Assembly (NCBI GenBank): GCA_964634755.1
Contig: CAZWJH010000086.1
Span: 1-9,794, forward strand
DNA: 9,794 nt
Direction of reading: 5' to 3'
DNA from: JALXDT01 sp964634755
Lineage (GTDB): Bacteria; Acidobacteriota; Aminicenantia; JAMOAD01
Under the pieces are notes generated by a model. It was given only the letters and a program-made list of their open reading frames with translations. It made no database searches and had not been told where the DNA came from. A program made the position numbers and the translations under genes. Shown here piece after piece: positions 6,439-9,794 of the stretch (position 1 is its first letter; every line of letters starts with the position of its first letter).

Positions 6439-6461
6439 AGAAGATAGCACGGAGGTTGACG

Positions 6462-7133
6462 ATGATAGATCAAATTGGATTGAATGATGTTTATGCCAGT
6501 AAAAATAGTTTATCCCAGACAGGGGGAGATCCCTTCTCAAGCATTGGTGCAGATGATTTTTTTGAGCTTTTGATTGCAAAAATGCAGAATCAGGACCCTT
6601 TAAATCCAATTGATGATAATGAATTCATTTCACAGGTCACCCAGTTTACCCAATTGGAAGAGTTGAAAAGTATGAAACATACAATTGAGAACCTTGCTAT
6701 GACTCAGGGAGCAGCAGCAAGCACAGAAGCTGTTAATCTTCTCAACAAATATGTGGTTACAGAAGGAAATGAATTTTCAATAAGAGAGAAAGGAGAAGAT
6801 TCAAAAATAAGATTTGAACTTGATAAGGATGCAACGGATGTTTCACTCATTGTTTACGATTCTTCAGGAAATGTCGTTGATGTGAAATCTCTTGGTCCTA
6901 TGACAGCAGGCTCTCATGATTACATTTATGATGGAAGAAATATTCAAGGAGATCAACTTGACAAAGGTACTTACAGATTTCAGATAAAAGCATATAGAGG
7001 TTCGGATGAAGTGGATATAAAAACATACTCCATAAGATTAATAGATGGAATAAGGTTTGAAAACGGAGATGTAATTTTAAAGTCTGGAGAATCACAGATA
7101 GATTTAGGCGATATAATAGAAATTTTAATTTAA
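6462..7133 (+). CDS. flgD: Flagellar hook assembly (hook cap) protein FlgD
   Basis: This 223-residue hook-capping protein sits at the growing tip of the flagellar hook and guides FlgE polymerisation after export by the flagellar type III system. The signature N-terminal domain is clear at about 30-75: FFELLIAKMQNQDPLNPID and QVTQFTQLEELKSM. Residues about 115-190 form the FlgD immunoglobulin-like domain, with VYDSSGNVV and GTYRFQIKAY. It has no classical signal peptide, as expected. The frame is open to a TTG at 6456, but GGAGG (6451-6455) touches that TTG. It is 6 bases from the ATG at 6462, so the ATG is the start. flgE follows 13 bases downstream in the same transcription unit. No fliK or other flagellar gene lies upstream. 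Confidence 0.95.
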   Translation: MIDQIGLNDVYASKNSLSQTGGDPFSSIGADDFFELLIAKMQNQDPLNPIDDNEFISQVTQFTQLEELKSMKHTIENLAMTQGAAASTEAVNLLNKYVVTEGNEFSIREKGEDSKIRFELDKDATDVSLIVYDSSGNVVDVKSLGPMTAGSHDYIYDGRNIQGDQLDKGTYRFQIKAYRGSDEVDIKTYSIRLIDGIRFENGDVILKSGESQIDLGDIIEILI

Positions 7134-7146
7134 GGAGGAGGGCAAG

Positions 7147-8418
7147 ATGTTAACATCATTTTACTCGGGACTCTCAGGTTTAAGTGCTTATGCATCAGCT
7201 TTAAATGTGGTCGGTAATAATCTTGCAAATATTAACACACCGGGTTTTAAAGCATCAGCAATAAATTTTTATGATATTGTAACAAGAACATTCGGAGGTA
7301 TAGCAGCAAATGGAGCTGGAAATCCCATGCAGATAGGACTGGGAATTTTCCCTGCAGAAGTTTCGGGAATATTTTCTCAGGGAAGTATTCAGGTAACTCA
7401 GGAAGGAACAAATGTTGCTATTGAAGGAAACGGATTTTTTATTTTAAGCAATGATTCATCTTCCCAATTTTATACCCGTAATGGAGCCTTCTCCTTTGAT
7501 GATGCTGGATACCTTATAGATTCTAATGGTAATTATGTAATGGGATATACAGACAAGGATCCCACAACAGGCCAGATTGTCGCATCCGGAGAGCTTTCAA
7601 GAATTTTCCTACCGGCAAACACAGTAAGCTCTCCAAGCGAAACCACTATGTTTCAAGTATTTATGAACCTTGATAACAGAGTAGATCCAGGAACAACCGC
7701 AACAGCATCCATTGTTGTTTATGATTCAAAAGGAGCACAACACACTCTTACAATAACATATACACACAATGCTGGTTTACCCGATTCCTGGGATTATGAA
7801 GTAACAGTACCCGGCGAGGATGTCGTAGGGGGAACATCAGGGACACCTTACACATTAGCAACAGGGACATTAACCTTTAATGCAGATGGTACCTTAAACA
7901 CCCCTGCAACAGATGTCACCATAACAACACCGGCATTTACCAATGGAGCTGATCCTATGTCAATAAACTGGGATATCTGGGATGATGATGGAGTGGCAAG
8001 TTTAACAGGATATCCGCTTCCTTCAGGAGTTTCTTCAACAAATCAGAATGGTTATCCTCCGGGAAATCTTACATCAATAATAATCAACAGAGAGGGGATG
8101 ATACAGGGAGTATTCTCAAATGGACAGGTGGAAGAATTGGCTCAGCTTGCTCTTGCAACATTTAATAATCCAAAAGGGTTATTGAGAATGGGTTTAAATC
8201 TTTATGCGGAAACAGAGGCATCAGGAGTTCCGTCAGTTGGGGCCCCCCAAACAGCCGGAAGAGGGTCAATAAACGGAGGTGCGCTGGAATCCTCAAATGT
8301 TGATATGGCAACAGAATTTGTAAATATGTTAGTTTTTGAAAGAGGTTATCAGGCTAATTCACGAACAATAAGAACTTCTGATGAAATGATTCAAGAAGCC
8401 CTTGCTCTCAAGAGGTAA
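7147..8418 (+). CDS. flgE: Flagellar hook protein FlgE
   Basis: This 423-residue subunit of the hook joins the flagellar motor to the filament. The N-terminal D0 helix and rod/hook motif are visible at 1-40 (SGLSAYASALNVVGNNLANINTPGFK). FlgE-type D1/D2 domains follow, including a Thr/Asp/Gly-rich, low-lysine middle at about 170-290. The C-terminal D0 helix covers about 375-423 (ESSNVDMATEFVNMLVFERGY, then SRTIRTSDEMIQEALALKR). Its length is that of FlgE, and longer than the rod proteins FlgF and FlgG. The protein has no cysteine, so the spirochaete-type Cys/Lys hook cross-link is unlikely. The ATG at 7147 has a strong GGAGGAGGG site, and the gene follows flgD by 13 bases. It ends against cobo's 3' end in a convergent arrangement. 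Confidence 0.96.
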   Translation: MLTSFYSGLSGLSAYASALNVVGNNLANINTPGFKASAINFYDIVTRTFGGIAANGAGNPMQIGLGIFPAEVSGIFSQGSIQVTQEGTNVAIEGNGFFILSNDSSSQFYTRNGAFSFDDAGYLIDSNGNYVMGYTDKDPTTGQIVASGELSRIFLPANTVSSPSETTMFQVFMNLDNRVDPGTTATASIVVYDSKGAQHTLTITYTHNAGLPDSWDYEVTVPGEDVVGGTSGTPYTLATGTLTFNADGTLNTPATDVTITTPAFTNGADPMSINWDIWDDDGVASLTGYPLPSGVSSTNQNGYPPGNLTSIIINREGMIQGVFSNGQVEELAQLALATFNNPKGLLRMGLNLYAETEASGVPSVGAPQTAGRGSINGGALESSNVDMATEFVNMLVFERGYQANSRTIRTSDEMIQEALALKR

Positions 8419-8442
8419 TAGAGTTTAATACTCTATTCCTCT
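8411..8442. terminator. Inverted repeat across the flgE and cobO 3' ends (possible bidirectional terminator)
   Basis: The arms AATAGAGT (8417-8424) and ACTCTATT (8430-8437) are perfect complements around a 5-base loop. The stem extends by AGAGG / CCTCT (8411-8415, 8438-8442) past one bulged T at 8416, giving 13 pairs in all. It includes the stop codons of both convergent genes. No long T-run follows directly on either strand, so this is not a textbook intrinsic terminator. Its position between convergent genes still makes transcription stopping or 3'-end protection the likely role. Confidence 0.5.
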
Positions 8443-8949
8443 CCTTGCTTTTACCCCCTCTTTATAATAGTGTTTAATTTCCTTTATTTCAGATATTAAA
8501 TCAGCATAAGGGTAAAGCTCAGATGGAGCATTCCTTCCTGTTAAAATAATTTCAACTGAAGAGGGTTTATCTTTTAAAATATTAATAACATCTTCCAGAT
8601 TAATTAAATTATAGCAAATAGCCATATTAATTTCATCCAAAACAACCAAATCATACTTTCTTGAAAATATAGCCTTTTTGGCAAGCTCAAATCCTTTTCG
8701 GGCAGCCTTAACCTGCTCCCGAGAAGGATTTTTCTTATTTACGCAAAATTTGCTAATTCCACATAAAAAAACATCAATACTTTCAGAATGTTTTTTCAAA
8801 GCCCGAATTTCTCCGCTCTCCTCCCCTTTCATAAATTGGCAAAAAAATACCTTATATCCTGAAGCAATAGCCCTTAAAGTAAGACCAACGGCCGCAGTTG
8901 TTTTTCCCTTTCCATCACCCGTGTATATTTGAACAAAACCTTTTTCCAA
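8425..8949 (-). CDS. cobO: Cob(I)yrinic acid a,c-diamide adenosyltransferase (CobO/BtuR/CobA type)
   Basis: This 174-residue cytoplasmic ATP:corrinoid adenosyltransferase attaches the 5'-deoxyadenosyl group to cobalt in B12 synthesis or salvage. The family signature is complete: the P-loop variant GDGKGKTT at 11-18, FFCQFMKGEESGE, a LVVLDEINMAI Walker-B-like strand, ILTGRNAP, ADLISEIKEIKHYYKEG and the terminal VKARRGIEY. The start is a TTG at 8949, two bases after the stop of the upstream secreted PEBP-like gene. It has no Shine-Dalgarno site, and no ATG or GTG alternative keeps the P-loop context, so translation is probably coupled. No other B12 gene and no cobalamin riboswitch is visible. 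The product could serve de novo synthesis or only recycling of imported corrinoids. Confidence 0.95.
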   Translation of the reverse strand: MEKGFVQIYTGDGKGKTTAAVGLTLRAIASGYKVFFCQFMKGEESGEIRALKKHSESIDVFLCGISKFCVNKKNPSREQVKAARKGFELAKKAIFSRKYDLVVLDEINMAICYNLINLEDVINILKDKPSSVEIILTGRNAPSELYPYADLISEIKEIKHYYKEGVKARRGIEY

Positions 8950-8951
8950 TT

Positions 8952-9485
8952 TTATTTTCTTTGATAATAACCCATGATTTCAGCTATAGCAAGAATATGC
9001 CCTTCAATCTTTCTTAATAAATCTTTTTTTCTAAGAGACGGAGAAAGGTTAAGATTTTCATCAAGAGCATAAAGCTTAAAATAATATCGGTGGGGTCTTC
9101 CCGGCGGAGGACATGGTCCATCATAGCCTATCCTTCCGAAATCATTAACTCCTTGAGTTACACCATTTGAAAAAGTTTTTTCTCTTTCTATCCCTCTTTC
9201 CAACTTTTTAACTGAAATTGGGATATTATAAACAACCCAATGAACAAATGTCCCGAAAGGAGCATCAGGATCATCAACAATTAGAACAAAACTTTTAGCA
9301 TTTTGGGGAATATTTTTCCATTCCAATTCGGGTGAAATGTTTTCTCCCTGACAGGTAAATTTACTTAAAATAGTTTTCCCATTTTCTATATCACTACTAA
9401 ATATTTTAAAATTAGCCTCTGAAGAGAATGTGGAGCCTACAATAAGAAGAGTAAAAGACAGCATTAATAAAAGTATTTTTCCCAT
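8952..9485 (-). CDS. Secreted YbhB/YbcL (PEBP) family protein
   Basis: This 177-residue phosphatidylethanolamine-binding-protein-like polypeptide has a likely Sec signal peptide at about 1-22 (basic start, LLLMLSFTLLIVG core, cleavage near SSEA). There is no lipobox cysteine, so the mature protein should be released outside the cytoplasmic membrane. Family motifs are strong: VDDPDAPFGTFVHWVVYNIP at about 70-89, and YDGPCPPPGRPHRYYF at 121-136, which line the anion pocket of this fold. GHILA follows near 162-166. Bacterial members are often named Raf kinase inhibitor-like, but no kinase role is implied and the ligand is unknown. The ATG at 9485 has a strong AAAGGAGG site (9491-9498). cobO follows two bases downstream, so the two share a transcript, although no functional link between them is known to me. 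Confidence 0.93.
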   Translation of the reverse strand: MGKILLLMLSFTLLIVGSTFSSEANFKIFSSDIENGKTILSKFTCQGENISPELEWKNIPQNAKSFVLIVDDPDAPFGTFVHWVVYNIPISVKKLERGIEREKTFSNGVTQGVNDFGRIGYDGPCPPPGRPHRYYFKLYALDENLNLSPSLRKKDLLRKIEGHILAIAEIMGYYQRK

Positions 9486-9504
9486 TTTAACCTCCTTTTA
9501 AAAA

Positions 9505-9553
9505 GCCCAAAGCCTAAAGCCAAAAGCTTCAAAGCTTTTTTTGTCATTTGTCA
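9505..9553. repeat. Intergenic period-7 repeat, copy 2, with hairpin
   Basis: GC dinucleotides occur at exactly seven-base steps (9505, 9512, 9519, 9526), giving units GCCCAAA, GCCTAAA and GCCAAAA. A further GC follows at 9534, and two TGTC words lie seven bases apart (9542, 9549). AAAAGCT and AGCTTTT can pair around a TCAA loop (9522-9539). The segment 9509-9545 aligns with copy 1 at 1661-1698. On the minus strand it lies in the probable leader of the PEBP-cobO transcript, ending just before the ribosome site. Confidence 0.6.
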
Positions 9554-9570
9554 CTACCTTTTTGTATTTA

Positions 9571-9599
9571 TTTATATCTCTTATTTTACTATTTATCAG
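9571..9599 (-). promoter_or_regulatory. Candidate sigma-70 promoter for PEBP-cobO
   Basis: On the minus strand, CTGATA (9594-9599, four of six matches) lies 17 bases before TATAAA (9571-9576, five of six). The predicted start near 9564 gives a leader of roughly 80 bases that contains the period-7 repeat and hairpin. The region is so A/T-rich that chance matches are expected. Confidence 0.3.
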
Positions 9600-9770
9600 T
9601 ATTTTAGCTTCGATACTTAGAACCTTTTTACTTTGAGGCTTTCCCATCGCCATTAAATCTTGAGCTTGCATCTTAAAAACAAACCCATAGTCATTCATAT
9701 AATTAATTTTACAACCAAATTTTAATTAAATCAAATACTCTTTTTTATCAAAAAACGCCCAAAATAATGT

Positions 9771-9794
9771 AGAGCCGTTACACGTAACGGCTCT
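9771..9794. repeat. Near-perfect palindrome with 11-bp arms, truncated by the window edge
   Basis: AGAGCCGTTAC (9771-9781) and GTAACGGCTCT (9784-9794) are perfect complements separated by two bases. TGT at 9768-9770 would extend the stem if ACA follows the window end. The arms are G/C-richer than the surroundings. The GTAGAG...CTCTAC outline resembles dispersed palindromic intergenic units seen in many bacterial genomes. It could be such a repeat, a terminator stem or an operator. Confidence 0.65.

Larger units (their letters stand above)
9486..9794. other. Intergenic region at the right edge without a convincing gene
   Basis: This 309-base A/T-rich stretch has no gene I can support. From left to right it holds the PEBP ribosome site, the period-7 repeat, a candidate promoter and featureless A/T-rich sequence, then the palindrome at the edge. 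A 66-codon minus-strand frame (9498-9698) runs into the repeat, lacks a ribosome site and resembles no family I know, so I treat it as non-coding. Confidence 0.6.

Noticed and set aside
6271..6461. Molybdenum-cofactor riboswitch ahead of moeA
   Set aside because: The best promoter leaves no leader, and no suitable multi-stem structure is visible in the 191-base gap.
6406..6609. A 67-codon minus-strand frame across the flgD start
   Set aside because: It is antisense to the conserved FlgD N-terminal domain, covers the flgD promoter and looks like a chance frame.
8235..8250. A GGGGCCCCCC run inside flgE
   Set aside because: It encodes ordinary Gly-Ala-Pro residues in the hook protein with the frame intact, so it is not evidence of a regulatory site or sequencing error.
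9498..9698. A 66-codon minus-strand reading frame
   Set aside because: It has no ribosome-binding site, its C-terminal part is translated from the period-7 repeat, it overlaps the PEBP ribosome site, and its sequence resembles no family I know.
9486..9700. Cobalamin riboswitch upstream of the PEBP-cobO unit
   Set aside because: I see no B12-box-like conserved core, and the predicted leader of about 80 bases is far too short for that RNA.

Overview
The window is A+T-rich, densely packed bacterial DNA holding eleven protein-coding genes. No rRNA, tRNA, CRISPR array, transposase or phage gene is visible. The proteins are rich in Lys, Ile and Glu. The gene set (flagellar hook genes, an oxygen-sensitive glycyl-radical activase, two molybdopterin molybdenumtransferases, a corrinoid adenosyltransferase) fits a motile anaerobic or microaerobic bacterium. 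The phylum cannot be fixed from this sequence; a deep-branching anaerobic lineage is only a guess.

Layout. Positions 4-1582 (minus strand) hold a GntR/FCD regulator followed by a glycyl-radical-enzyme activase that overlaps it by 8 bases. A palindrome over the probable -10 box of the regulator suggests autoregulation. The glycyl-radical enzyme itself is not in the window and may lie past the left edge. Positions 1810-3097 (minus) hold an ECF sigma factor, a zinc-finger anti-sigma factor with two membrane helices, and a YbjQ/UPF0145 protein. The three genes are joined by two ATGA stop/start overlaps. Positions 3156-6270 (minus) hold two overlapping moeA genes: a standard one, then one fused to a periplasmic-binding-protein-like domain. 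All genes from 6270 down to 1810 face the same way with gaps of 58 bases or less and could form one transcript.

On the plus strand, 6462-8418 holds flgD and flgE (hook cap and hook protein). They are expressed from a divergent intergenic region that carries a sigma54-like element overlapping a perfect TATAAT. flgE meets cobO tail to tail at 8418/8425, with an inverted repeat across both stop codons. Positions 8425-9485 (minus) hold a secreted PEBP/YbhB-like protein followed by cobO (corrinoid adenosyltransferase, TTG start). The right end (9486-9794) has no convincing gene. It holds a period-7 GC-spaced repeat, a diverged copy of which lies at 1661-1698, and an 11-bp-arm palindrome cut by the window edge.

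Functional themes are metal-cofactor biology (Mo/W cofactor, B12, Fe-S radical SAM), envelope-linked transcription control and flagellar hook assembly. The least explained arrangement is the ECF / anti-sigma / YbjQ cassette. The anti-sigma factor has almost no extracytoplasmic part, and the YbjQ protein is translationally coupled to it. Three start codons were placed inside longer open frames because of ribosome-binding-site position: the regulator (1582), moeA-PBP (5057) and flgD (6462).
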